Below are positions 15,208-29,295 of a stretch of 64,000 nt of DNA, piece after piece. A program made the position numbers and the translations under genes. Source of the DNA: Sacculina carcini (Eukaryota > Arthropoda > Thecostraca > Sacculinidae); the NCBI GenBank assembly GCA_916048095.2, contig OU696576.1, positions 856,001-920,000 on the forward strand. The letters run 5' to 3'. The notes under the pieces are model-generated. The model had not been told where the DNA came from. It was given only the letters and a program-made list of their open reading frames with translations, and searched no databases. The stretch's first letter is position 1; each line of letters begins with the position of its first letter.

Positions 15208-17122
15208 GTGACATGTGTAAGGCTGCTTGCTCAATATCAGCCAGTTGAATTAGCATTCAAAACAGCTAGCTGAACAGTTCAATACAGCGCTAACGGGAAT
15301 ATAATCAAATTAATTTTCCAACAGTACAACAAATAAAATTCTTCCAGTGAGAAAAAAACACTAGAGAAAAATGGAAAACAGCAAAAAAAAGACGTGCGAA
15401 CAAAACTAAAGACACTGAAAAGACAACCGAATCCCACTGAGAAGAGGGACAGCAAAACTTTGTTGGACTGCGTGGTGCAGTTGTTAGAACACCCGCCTCA
15501 CAAGCGGGAGGTCCGTGGTTCGAAACCCGGCGGAGCAGAATATCATTGGGCGAATGTTACAATCCCACAGCCCCTGTCCAACCAGCAGAAAATGATGGTA
15601 CCAGATATCAGTCATGAGTTGTGTCATGCATTCTGGGGAGGTGGCCCTCTCTAATACGTATTTCGTCCTTGTGGCGTCATAGCGTGGAGAGGGTCGGTTC
15701 TGCGGTGGTAGCGAGCTGCACGGGACACACATGTGTGTTCATAAGCTTCGGCTTCTTCCCGTGTAGCAGCTGCCACTTAGGCATTTAACCTTTAACCTTT
15801 AAAAGGATGTGCGTGAGACAGAAATGAACTAACCAGTTGTTCAAGCAGACCGACAATGCCCGACTGTCGACACAGATGAGAGAAACGGAAGCTCAGGTCC
15901 AACGGCACGGACGTGGGAGATTTGTCTCCGCCGCCGGGCTTGCCAGTTGCCATGGTTACGTCGGTGTTTGCCGGCACGTCCGTCGAGATGGCGCCACCGG
16001 CGGCCAGAAGCGCCGCATCACGCTGCTCCTCGTTCAGCGCCAGTCCCATGAAGAAGAGCGTGCGATGCACCAGTGTCTCGGAGAACACGCGTGTATGGAG
16101 GTCGAGTGCGCTGTGCGACACACAAAAAACGCCATCACAAACACACACACACACACACAAGTACATACACACACAGTTCAGAAGTACGCTGACACAAGTA
16201 CTCAGATGTACCAGAAATGCGTATTATACCAAACAGTTCGGAGACATACAAAAAAATCCAAAATAAACCTGGGAAAATATATATGAAGTCTTGGGATACA
16301 TAAACAAATCACCCGAAAAGTCAATTGCAAGGCATGAAGTTGCTAACAAATTCAACAGTCATTTTTTAACTCTTGGATGAATGCACATAATGCGCTGAGT
16401 TATATAGCAAATAGCTAATAGCGCTGAGCAAGTAATGCATCGGGGTTAGGCGGCTGATCGACGTGGCGCTATCTGCTCTGGAAACTAAACCTGCACCGCC
16501 TGGAAACTAAACCTGCGCCACCTGGAAACTAAACCTGCGCCACCTGGAAACTAAACCTGCGCCACCTGGAAACTAAACCTGCACCGCCTGGAAACTAAAC
16601 CTGCACCGCCTGGAAACTAAACCTGCGCCACCTGGAAACTAAACCTGCACCGCCTGGAAACTAAACCTGCACCACCTGGAAACTAAATCGAGGCGACGGC
16701 CGCCGGCCGAATGGGATCACCGTCTTTCTTTTCCAGCGCGACAAATCGCTGGTATGTCTGATAAGTGACGTGCACCAACACATTCAGCAGTTTACACGTG
16801 TTGGAGGGTGCAGTCGCTCCCGGGGCAGCGGCTCGGGCGGCCGAGGAGACCAAAAGACGCCGCTACTCGGACCTGAGCCAGCGGTATGACTTTACACCGC
16901 TGGCCATCGATACAACCGGTGTGCTGGGGTCCACATTCGACGACTTCATCAAGACCATCGGTCGGTGAATTACAGAGCGATCTGGAGAACCGCGGCAGCC
17001 ATCTCCAGATCGCTAAACTGATATTTGCGTGTTTGTGTTTGTCAGTTAAAAATCGTGTTTTGTATGACTGTATGATTGCTTGATTTGCCCAATATATTGT
17101 TGTGTTTGTATAAAACACATAC

Positions 17123-17157
<35 letters not shown>

Positions 17158-17478
17158 CACACCTACACACACAGAAGCACAAACATAAACAGCCAAACAT
17201 TTATAAAGACACACACACACCTACACACACACAGACATACAAACCGTTTGAGTACGGTGCTAATGACTTCGATCATTGTTTGGCAGGTGGCGATGTTGCG
17301 CGCGCAGTGAAACTCAGCGCTGAACGGCGGCAGCATGGGCGGAGGCAGACAGGGGGGCCGACCGGCGGCTCGTAGGCGCCGACGCTGTGCCTCCTCGGCG
17401 CGGGACTGCTCCTCGCGTGTGTAATGGTACCAGAACGGGTTGTACTCGCGCAAAAACTCTACAACCGCCATTGAAACC

Positions 17479-17512
<34 letters not shown>

Positions 17513-18080
17513 AATATATACACGCCTGCAAACACATAGGTTTAAGTACAGAAGCATGGCGAGAAACGACTTACAAGCACACACTCATACAAACGAATAC
17601 TTACATAGATAAGAACAAATAACAAATAACAAATATACACACGCACACAAACCACAGACCATAAAATCTGGTACTGCTAATGTTACTGAAGCTAGTTGTG
17701 ACAGGACAGGGGTGCAGAACGAGAACAACATCCAAATACTAGTGATAGTCCTGGTCTGACATTGTGAATATATCTATATGTGTGTGCGTGTGTGTGTTTA
17801 GAGATGTGAATGTGTGTGTGAGTGTGTGTGTATTTTTTTAAATTATAATCATGTATTGCCATTAGCAAATAAACAATTTCAATACATAACAACATTTGGC
17901 AAAAAGACCCGTCGAGCTATTACTCATAGACGCAAATGTGTGTGTGTGCGCGTGTGTCTGTGTGTGTGTGTGCCTACATATTTGTGAATTATGGGATATC
18001 AGCTTGCGCTCGAGCTTTCCCGTCTCCAAATCATGACTTATCCACATTTTTCAACGACTGAATTGTTCCCGTTGTTACCA

Positions 18081-18165
<85 letters not shown>

Positions 18166-18350
18166 AGAGAGACCTGGTTTCAGTTCGTAGACGCCTTTGC
18201 CTGAGTTGTTGGCGGGCTGTCGGAACACAGCCACTTGCTCAGCCACTCGTTCAATACTCACATCCTGACTCTCTGCAATCACCAGCTTGCACAACTTCGA
18301 GTGCGGCGTCGGCTCAATGCACAACGACTGAATTATCTACACACACACAC

Positions 18351-18383
<33 letters not shown>

Positions 18384-19456
18384 TTAAACACTGATAATGG
18401 CGTATTTGAAGTGAATACCAGGTTACACCAATAAGCACACACAGTAACAATACCAAAATATACCAAGTCATAATACGTTAAGGTAAGCTTTACTAAGCTA
18501 AACAAAAAAACGTACAGGCAAATACATTACAGTCAATAACGGAGAGGACACGGATGAGAAAAGGCACCTCTTTTTTGAGACAATCCTCGCGAGTGACGAC
18601 GCCCACGCCCGGCTGGTATCGTTCGCCAAACACTTGCACAAGCACCAACATCAACTCCTCCAGATTGTGTGTGAACTCCTGCACGCTCTGTACATAATAG
18701 GTACCAAGACTCTCGCCCTCAGGGTCCGTACTCTGTGAGGCACAGTCATGAACAAACACACACACACACGCGCACGGACATACATACACAATTCATACAC
18801 ATAGTCGAGTACATACACATATATATGTGTAAACGTGAGCGTATGTTATTGTATGTATAAATGCACACATATGTGACATATGCTAGCCAAAGCGAGTGAT
18901 TGAGTAAGATAAATGTGAAAATAACAAAACTCGTCCTCGAATTATGCAGTATTGTATGTGATATAACTGTATGTAAACTTGATATTCACAGTTCAAGTAC
19001 AATATCTTTCAATTATAAGTTATTGTATACAGAAAGAGATGAGCAGCCGTCACATATACGAGCAGCAAGTATGAGCCACTGCAGAGTCAGGTGGACTCGG
19101 AGCGCGTGTTGCAACTTACGGCTCTCATGATGGACTCGAAGCGGTCAGACAGCCAATGATGCACGTCGTAGCGATGCAACAGTGTCAACACAAACTCGTC
19201 ACTATCCTCCAGACTAGCGGCTATCTGCAGAATCTGCCCCCCGCCACATCAACAACAACAACAACAACATTGATATCAACAACATCTAGCTATATTGAGC
19301 TGTCAATCATAGCTCGAATATCTCATCAAATATCGAATATCAACAATGTCTCCTCGGAATGCTTTTCTACCTCAAACACACACACACACATACACACACA
19401 CACACATGTGTGTGTGGGAGTGTGTGTCTGCTTGCTTGCTTGTGTGTATGTTTGTT

Positions 19457-19497
<41 letters not shown>

Positions 19498-20240
19498 CTG
19501 CTCGTGTGTTTACGCGTGTGTGTGTGTGTGTAGTTCAGTGCATTAGTGTGTGTTATATCAATATTGCAACCAAAAAGCACATATTATGTGATTGAAATAA
19601 ACGCATTTATTATTATTATTATTACACACACACTGACACACACACACACACACACACGCACAGTAGCAGGTCGGGAGTGGACAGATACCTGAATATCTCT
19701 GTCCTGAATCTCGGAGCGAATACGCACGTTGCTGTAGAAGTGTACCTGGCTGACCAGCGATCCTCCATTACGACGCCACATACCAGCTCGCACCTGGTAA
19801 ACACACACATACACACACACACGTACATATATACAAATAAACAAACAAACATACACCCATCCATCCACACGCAGATACAGACACACACACACACACATAC
19901 ATACACATCCATCCATCCACACGCAGATAGAGACACACACACACACATACATATGAACACACATACACACACATAATTGCTAGTTAATTTTTCCATGCCT
20001 AACTATGAGATTTATATTGTTAGACATTGACAATTTATTGTCAAGTTAATATTTGAAATGTGTTTGTGAGCGTTTGTTTTGGCCATACATATTTGAACTT
20101 GAACACACACATACATATATTACATTTCTGTGTATACATATATTTGCAATGTTGACGATGTGTAATACATGTTTGTATAAAACACAGTACAGTACAGTAC
20201 AGTATTACATTACTAATAAAGCACACACACACACACACAT

Positions 20241-20271
<31 letters not shown>

Positions 20272-20569
20272 CAAAGACACACACACACACACATACACAC
20301 CTGTGTGGTGAGTAGGTGTGTGTGTCTTTGATATGTGTGATGTCTTTGTTATGTGTGTGTGTCATACATATAGTACATTTCTGTGTACATTTATGTGTAC
20401 CTGCAATGTTCACGATGTGTAATACGTTTGTGTAAAAAACACACACAAACAGAGTCAAAGACACACACACACACAAACACACAAAGAGTCAAAGACACAC
20501 ACACAGACACAGAGAGAGAGAGAGAGAGAGAAAGACACACACACACACACAAACACACAGAGAGTCACA

Positions 20570-20612
<43 letters not shown>

Positions 20613-20678
20613 AGAGAGTCACAGACATACACACACACACACACAGACTAAGACACACACACACACAGAGAGTCACAG

Positions 20679-20709
<31 letters not shown>

Positions 20710-20850
20710 GACTAAGACACACACACACACAGACAAAGACACACACACAGACACACACACACACACACACAGAGAGTCACAGACACACACACAAACACAA
20801 ACACACAGAGTCACAGACACACACACATACAAACACAAACACACAGAGAG

Positions 20851-20919
<69 letters not shown>

Positions 20920-21732
20920 CACACACACACACAAACACGCAGAGAGTCACAGACATATACACACACACACACCCAAACACACAGAGAGTCACAGACACAC
21001 AGGGACACACACACACACCTGCGTGGTGAGTATGACGGCTCGCATGGACGCCTCGACCAGTTGCTGAATGCTCGGCCGGTCGTCGATCTGAAACTCGTGC
21101 GAGTTGAACGTCAACGAGAAACGACCGAGACACAGATGCAGACCGGCTAACAGTCGACTGAGAGGAAGATGCAGTGACACAGGCGCTTGCCACATGTTGA
21201 AGTCTATCACGTTGAACTGCTTGCCACCGCCAGATGATGATAATGATGATGATAATGATGATGATAATGTCACTGTAGGCCGCCGACGCTCAGCTGACAA
21301 TTTGCCGTACAATTTGCGCAACACAGCCCTACATAACCGATAACAACGACACTGGTGAATACAATAACGAAACAAAGTCCAACACATAAATAGCTTATTA
21401 AAAATACTTAACCGACAGGGAAGACATAAAGAATGAAACTTTTTACAAGTTGTCAGCGTGAAGAAACAGAGGGCACGATAGAAAACTTTTACCCAACAAA
21501 CAATGCGCTTTTAAAATACAAGTATAAGACGTAACGAACGAATCAACAACAACAAAACTAGTATACTTGCCGGTAAGCCTTGATCATAACCAGCCTGTCC
21601 GAGCTGCACCAGTCTATCAGATGACATATAACCAGTGATAGCTTGCCGAACAGAGTGAACGCCGTCTGCCACTCGGGGTCGAACTCCAGGTGACTGCCTG
21701 TCTGTCGTACTGACGCGTCCATACCCTGCCAC

Positions 21733-21768
<36 letters not shown>

Positions 21769-24700
21769 GCGGTGTAGTCTGGAAGAATCTTGTCGTTCAG
21801 ACAAACTCATATGTATTGCTGTGAACTGTACTATTAAACTAACTTATTAGCCTAACCAAAAAATGAATAAATGAATACACAAAATGAATACTATTAAATT
21901 ATAAACAATAAATATATGAAACTAAAACACCAACCAATATGTAAATGCCTTTTAGTCGCCAATAAACCTCAAAAACAAACCAGAGAAGTTATGTTAAGAC
22001 AATTTGAAACAAGATTTCGTATCTTCCACCACTGGTCCCAGCCCGTAAAAGACAGGTGCTAGCTAGTTACCTCGACAACGGACAGAACGTCCAGGATCGA
22101 CGTGAAGCCGTGCAGAAATCCACGTCGCAACTTGTCATCCCAATCTGTAGGCCGCACGCTAAGCAAATAGCGCAGGTCGTTGAGACAATAGTTGATTCGT
22201 CGCCATGTTAAATCGGTGCTGCGCGGATCAAAACTCAACACACCCTCTGACACACACACACACACACATGCACGCAAACGTATAAACTATGAAGCGGCCC
22301 AAATTTTGTAATATATATTTGAACGATAAATGCTACCATGTTTGTGTATGTGTATGTATGTATTTGTGTGTATGTTCATACATGTATGTATGTGTGTATT
22401 TATATATATATGTATGTTAGTATAATGTATGTATATATTGCAATGAAAAGCGCGTGCCCAGCGATTGCAATAAAGCATTGATTGATTGATTGATGCATGT
22501 ATGTATGTAGGCGCGTGTAGATTGAGAGGGTAAAGTTGATACATTAACAGACATCACCTATGGCTTAGACTGTGTTGATACATTATGTTCAGACCAAGTG
22601 GTTAGTTGAGGTACTTTGTGCTTCGTTCAATATTTCCACAAGTTAAAGCTGAATTATATTCCCACGAAATATAGACTGTTGCTCATATCATTTTATTGCG
22701 CCGCTAAAAATTCATGGAGCATACTGATTATTCCCCCGCTAGAATATAATGTAATTAGTGAAATAAATAAATAAAATACATGATGCCTAGTATTAGGATT
22801 ATTAGGATTCTGAGTATAATCATGATGAGCTATTTAAAGTGAGGATTATAATTACAATACCGATTTGATCAAAGCAGACCACGATCAAACTGAATTACGA
22901 TTGGAATCACTATCCTTACATATTGCAAGCCAATTTGCATATATCTAGGCAGGATTGGGTCGCCGTGTCTGATTTTGTGTAGAAAGTTGCTGTAGAAAGT
23001 TTGGTAACCACTGCTGTAGTGGCTGAACAACAGCACAGAAAGAGCCGTTTGGAAATGATCGTATGGAAATGATCTTATGGAAATGATCGTTTGAAAATGA
23101 TCGTTTGAAAATGATCGTTTGGAAATGATCGTATGGAAATGATTGTATGGAAATGATTGTATGGAAATGATTGTATGGAAATGATTGTATGGAAATGATC
23201 GTATGGAAATAATCGTATGGAAATGATTGTATGGAAATGATCGTATGGAAATGATCGTATGGAAATGATCGTATGGAAATGATCGTATGGAAATGATCGT
23301 ATGGAAATGATCGTATGGAAATGATCGTATGGAAATGATCGTATGGAAATGATCGTATGGAAATGATCGTATGGAAATGATTGTATGGAAATAATCGTAT
23401 GTAAATGATCGTATGGAAATGATCGTATGGAAATGATCGTATGGAAATGATCGTATGGAAATGATCGTATGGAAATGATCGTATGGAAATGATCGTATGG
23501 AAATGATCGTATGGAAATGATCGTATGGAAATGATCGTATGGAAATGATCGTATGGAAATAATCGTATGGAAATAATCGTATGGAAATGATCGTATGGAA
23601 ATGATCGTATGGAAATAATCATATGGAAATGATCGTATGGAAATTATCGTTTGAAAATGATCGTATGGAAATGATCGTATGGAAATGATCGTATGGAAAT
23701 GATCGTATGGAAATGATCGTATGACAATGATCGTATGGAAATGATCGTATGGAAATTATCATATGGAAATGATCGTATGGAAATTATCATATGGAAATGA
23801 TCGTATGTAAATGATCGTATGTAAATGATCGTATGTAAATGATCGTATGGAAATGATCTTATGGAAATGATTGTATGGAAATGATCGTATGGAAATGATT
23901 GTATGGAAATGATCATATGGAAATGATCATATGGAAATGATCATATGGAAATGATCATATGGAAATGATCGTTTGAAAATGATCGTATGGAAATGATCGT
24001 ATGGAAATGATCGTACGAAAATGATCGTATGGAAATGATCGTATGGAAATGATCGTATGGAAATGATCGTATGGAAATGATCATATGGAAATGACCATAT
24101 GGAAATGATCATATGGAAATGATCATATGGAAATGATCATATGAAATGATCTTATGGAAATGATCTTATGGAAATGATCGTATGGAAATGATCGTATGGA
24201 AATGATCGTATGGAAATGATCTTATGAAAATGATCGTTTGGAAATGATCGTATGGAAATGATCGTTTGGAAATGATCGTTTGGAAATGATCGTATGGAAA
24301 TGATCGTATGGAAATTATCATATGGAAATGATCGTATGAAAATGATCGTATGGAAATGATCGTATGGAAATGATCGTATGGAAATGATCGTATGGAAATG
24401 ATCGTATGAAAATGATCGTATGGAAATAATCGTATGGAAATGATCGTATGGAAATGATCGTATGGAAATGATCGTATGGAAATGATCGTATAGAAATGAT
24501 CGTATGGAAATGATCGTATGGAAATGATCGTATGGAAATGATCGTATGGAAATGATCGTATGGAAATGATCGTATGGAAATGATCGTATGAAAATGATCG
24601 TATGAAAATGATCGTATGAAAATGATCGCATGGAAATGATCGTATGGAAAAGATCGTATGGAAATGATCGTATGGAAATGATCATTCGGAAATGATCGTA

Positions 24701-27031
24701 TGGAAATGATCATATGGAAATGATCGTATGGAAATGATCATATGGAAATGATCGTATGGAAATAATCGTATGAAAATGATCGTATGGAAATGATCGTATG
24801 GAAATGATCATATGGAAATGATCGTATGGAAATGATCATATGGAAATGATCGTATGGAAATGATCGTATGAAAATAATCGTATGGAAATGATCGTATGGA
24901 AATGATCGTATGGAAATGATCTTATGGAAATGATCGTATGGAAATGATCGTATGAAAATGATCGTATGGAAATGATCGTATGGAAATGATCGTATGTAAA
25001 TGATCGTATGGAAATAATCGTATGGAAATGATCGTATGGAAATGATCTTATGGAAATGATCGTATGGAAATGATCTTATGGAAATGATCGTATGGAAATG
25101 ATCTTATGGAAATGATCGTATGGAAATGATCTTATGGAAATGATCGTATGGAAATGATCTTATGGAAATGATCGTATGATGCAACGTACGAGTATTGCAG
25201 CGAGTCACGCACTCCTGGTAGAATGTGCGCGTGACAACAGACAAACAGTCTTCGCTGGTGATGAGCACATAGGCGAGCGTGGGCACTGTGTAGATCTGCA
25301 CCGACAGACTGGTTACGCTGTCACTGTGGTTGTGATCGTCACACATGAAATCGCGCATCAAATTCGGGTACAACCGTGTGAACGTCTGCATGACAAAAAA
25401 ACACACACAAACATACATAAACACACACAAACATACACACATACACGGACGAGTTAAGAGAAGAGTGTAATTGAAAAACGTGTGTGTGTGTGTGTGTGCA
25501 TGTTTGTAGGCAATTAGTAAACAACAAAAAATCGCCCATAAAACTAGAAAATGAAGTAGACAAACGAACTTGCATTGAATAACATCAATATATTTTATCA
25601 GCAGTTGTTTGAAAGACTCCATAGCGAGACAAGCCAGCTAGACAGAATGCTAGTGAATAGACGGTGACCTTGGCGAACACTTTCTTGCTGTCATTTTCCA
25701 TGAGCATGCCCTGAATAAGCAGCAGATGCCACTGGTTGCGCGCCTGTTTCCACAACAATGTGTCGCCCTTCATCACACGCTCCAACAACGGTCCATCGGC
25801 CGCAGGCTGCCATCACATTTACAACAACAACAACAGCATGATGATGAGCAGAAAAACCCATGGTTCGTAACTCATCGTTCGTGAACAGACGGAAAATGGC
25901 ATAATGAAACAATGAGACAGGCAATGACAAATACGAAAATGTGACAAGACAATAATGGCAAAAAGACAATACAAAATGGACAAACAAAACAAATAGAAGA
26001 CAATGAAACAAGACATAAATATAAAAGGAAAAGAAGGACAATGTAGCAAGTGGTGTCCCAAAAATAGACACGCTATAGAAATACTCGTTCAAGCAAACAT
26101 TGATTTGATACCATTGTGAATATGGACAATAATCACACATTAGCACACACACACACACCTCGGTAACAATTTGGGCAAACAGTGTTTTGAAGCCGTCCAC
26201 TTCCTCGATAAGTTTCTTGAGCCAGAGCAACAATCGCATGGCGAACGTCTGGTGCGCCACCACATGTGTGTGCATCACGAGGACCTTGTAAGGCCGACTA
26301 TACAGCCGACTGGAGTGAGTGTCAAACACCTGCTTGGCGCGATTACACGTCTGACAAGACACAGACAAACACACATACACACATACACACACAGCAAGTG
26401 TGAGAGATAATAAACACACACACACACGATTTGTAAAGATGCAAACACACACACACAGAAAAATTATGCGCATTTGAACACAGCAGTAGTGGAAAGGCTA
26501 ATGTTCGCGTGAATTTCACGGCCCCGGCTGACACACAGCAGGTCCGGCCGCCACACACAGGTTATCTCGCAGTCACGGCCAATAAAGAAAACTGCACGGC
26601 TGCGCGCACACGAAACCCGCCCTGTGGCAATTGGGCTATCTCTTTAAGAAACGAACCCAACCGTTTCACCTCGCCAGGGAATCGAACCCTGGAGCTCTCG
26701 TGCACAGCGCAAGCGTCTTAGCCACTCGGCTACGAGGCGGACAAACAGACACAGAGCCACTTTTGTGTGGACTCTTCACGGGGAAACTCGTATGAAACCT
26801 CGAGAGAAGGGATTTGGTGGCAACTTAACAGCCGGAATAAGCGTATGAAGTCACAAGCTTATAGAGTATACCTAGAGTACTTCATGTACTGCAAGGCAGC
26901 GCCGATACCAAGATTGAAAGCACACGCAGGGAGTAGGCATAACTGCACAGCTGAGATTGGGAGACAAAATCCAACCAGAAAAGACACACAAACAATATCC
27001 ACTGCATAAACTAGATGAGCTCCTGTGTGCA

Positions 27032-27081
<50 letters not shown>

Positions 27082-27674
27082 TGTGTGTGTGTGTGTATGT
27101 CAGTGTGTACGTGTGTCAGTGTGTGTGTGTGTGTGTCAGTGTGTGCGTGTGTGTATGTCAGTGTGTACGTGTGTCAGTGTGTGTGTGTCAGTGTGTGTCA
27201 GTGTGTTTGTGTGTGTCAGTGTGTGTCAGTGTGTGTCAGTGTGTGTGTGTGTGTGTGTGTGTGTGTCAGTGTGTGTGTGTGTATCAGTGTGTGTGTGTGT
27301 TTGCAGGTAGACACCTGAAAGTCGCCACATTTGACAATACACCGGCCGACGCGATCAATGATCGTGGCGTAATCGACGGCATCACGCTGCGAACAATCAA
27401 CCGCCCTGCGCAAACACTCAATCACCTGCCCAACACACACACACACACAGACACACACACACACATGTGTGTATGTGTATAGATGCATATACACAAATAA
27501 GAAGCACACTTTTCCAATTGGAAATATATGTGTGGAATAACTTAGGAAGGAATATTAGTAGAACAAAACCGAGCTTTCAGAATCGAAGTTCAAGAAATAA
27601 TTGAATAACGAACGTTACAGCGACAAGAGCCACCTAAACTGGCCCGACTTCTATTCCTCCACACAGTGCACACA

Positions 27675-27715
<41 letters not shown>

Positions 27716-28871
27716 ATCCCCACCTGATCGAAGGTGTGAGTCTCATCGTTGTAGAAGACGGTGGTGTAGAGCGGAGGCTGAAACATGCCGGCGCCAGCCA
27801 GAAACTCATCTTCCTCGCCATCATCCTCATCATCGTGATGATGTCCGGCCGCCGCCGCTGTCATCGATGAGGTGACAGAGGCAGGAGTCGTGCCGGCCGC
27901 GTCCATCGGCCGACGCAGATCATGCGGCAGGTCCATGCTGTTGTCGTGAGTCAGCACGTCGAGGGCGTAGTTGAGCGCCGCGGCAAACACCGCACGAGCC
28001 CGCCGTACCACCTATTCAAATGGTCAAAGGTTAAATGCCTAAGTGACAGCTGCTACACGGGAAAAAGTCGAAGCTTATGAACACACACAGGTGTGTCCCG
28101 TGCAGCTCGCTGCCACCGCAGAACCGACCCTCTCCACGCTATGACTCCACAGGGACGTAAGACGTATTAGAGAGGGCCACCTCCCCAGAATGCATGACAC
28201 AACTCATGACTGATATCTGGTACCATCATTTACTGCTGGGTGGACAGGGGCTGTGGGATTGTAGAATTCGCCCAACGAAATTCTATTAACATTCATCCAC
28301 ATACATTATATCTGACATTTCACGAATGCAGTCACTGATAGTTAAAGAAATGGTTATCACAAATATTCTGTATGGCTTGGTGTAAGTGGAAAACGCGCGT
28401 GTTATTGTATACGTAGTTAAGTATACAGCAAAAACGCCTGTTAAATTATAAAAAATCATAATAACAATTCGAACTGTGATAAAATGTGTATTGTGTGAAA
28501 TGCGAGTGTTGTATCTGAAGTGTGTGTTTTGTAGAACATTAAACGACAATGTAATCGCAAGTGGTTGAAATAACATTGCACCTGTATGGGGAACTTGGCC
28601 AGCGCCCCGGCGGCTGCGGTCGGTGTGGGTGCCGATGTGGCAGCGGCTGCAACCGATGCATCATCATCCTTGTTGCAGTGCAATGTGGACGTGGGCGATG
28701 CAACAGCGACGGCGGCGGCAGCTGCAGTATGTATTGAGCAAGCGGCACCGTCGCGCCAGGCCTCGCGATCACCACAGTCACAATAACCACCGCCCACGGA
28801 CTGGTTCATCTTGTATCTATACCACACATCACGCATTCACACACACACACACATGAGCATACACATGAATA

Positions 28872-28907
<36 letters not shown>

Positions 28908-29254
28908 TACACATACAGACAGGTACACTTACACATGAACAAGCACACAAGCACATGTGTGTGTGTCAGTGTACCTGTCTGTATGTGTAATTGTGTGTAT
29001 GTGTTAGTGTGTGTGTGATAGTGTGTGTTTGTGTGTTAGTGTGTGTATGTTAGTGTGTGTGTGTTAGTTAGATTTTTGAGACACAAACAAATATATTTAC
29101 AAACGCGTGCACATATTAACAATACTACAATACAATGGAGGCGGCGTTGCCACGAATGACGGCCAGGCTTATTCGCTGTGTGTTAGTGTGTGTGTGTGTG
29201 TGTGTGTTAGTTTTTGTATGTTAGTGTATGTGTGTTAGTTTGTTAGTGTCTGTG

Positions 29255-29295
<41 letters not shown>

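Noticed and set aside
15468..15540. tRNA-Val (CAC) gene
   Set aside because: The anticodon arm and B box are good but the acceptor stem does not pair, and the unit continues into a repeated SINE body.
16690..16800. Minus-strand frame [17 protein letters not shown] as a UBR exon
   Set aside because: Exons 17 and 18 join in phase without it, and the plus strand here reads as a LINE fragment.
23045..25180. Long overlapping minus-strand frames of a 14-residue repeat ([14 protein letters not shown] type)
   Set aside because: Produced by a 14 bp minisatellite with no stop in any minus frame. No start context, no non-repeat domain, and it sits in a UBR intron.
23045..25180. CRISPR-like regular repeat
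   Set aside because: No spacers; the unit is a continuous 14 bp tandem repeat in an animal gene intron.
26665..26742. tRNA gene on the minus strand
   Set aside because: The anticodon loop lacks the invariant T and has a mispaired stem. It is followed by a SINE-like body.
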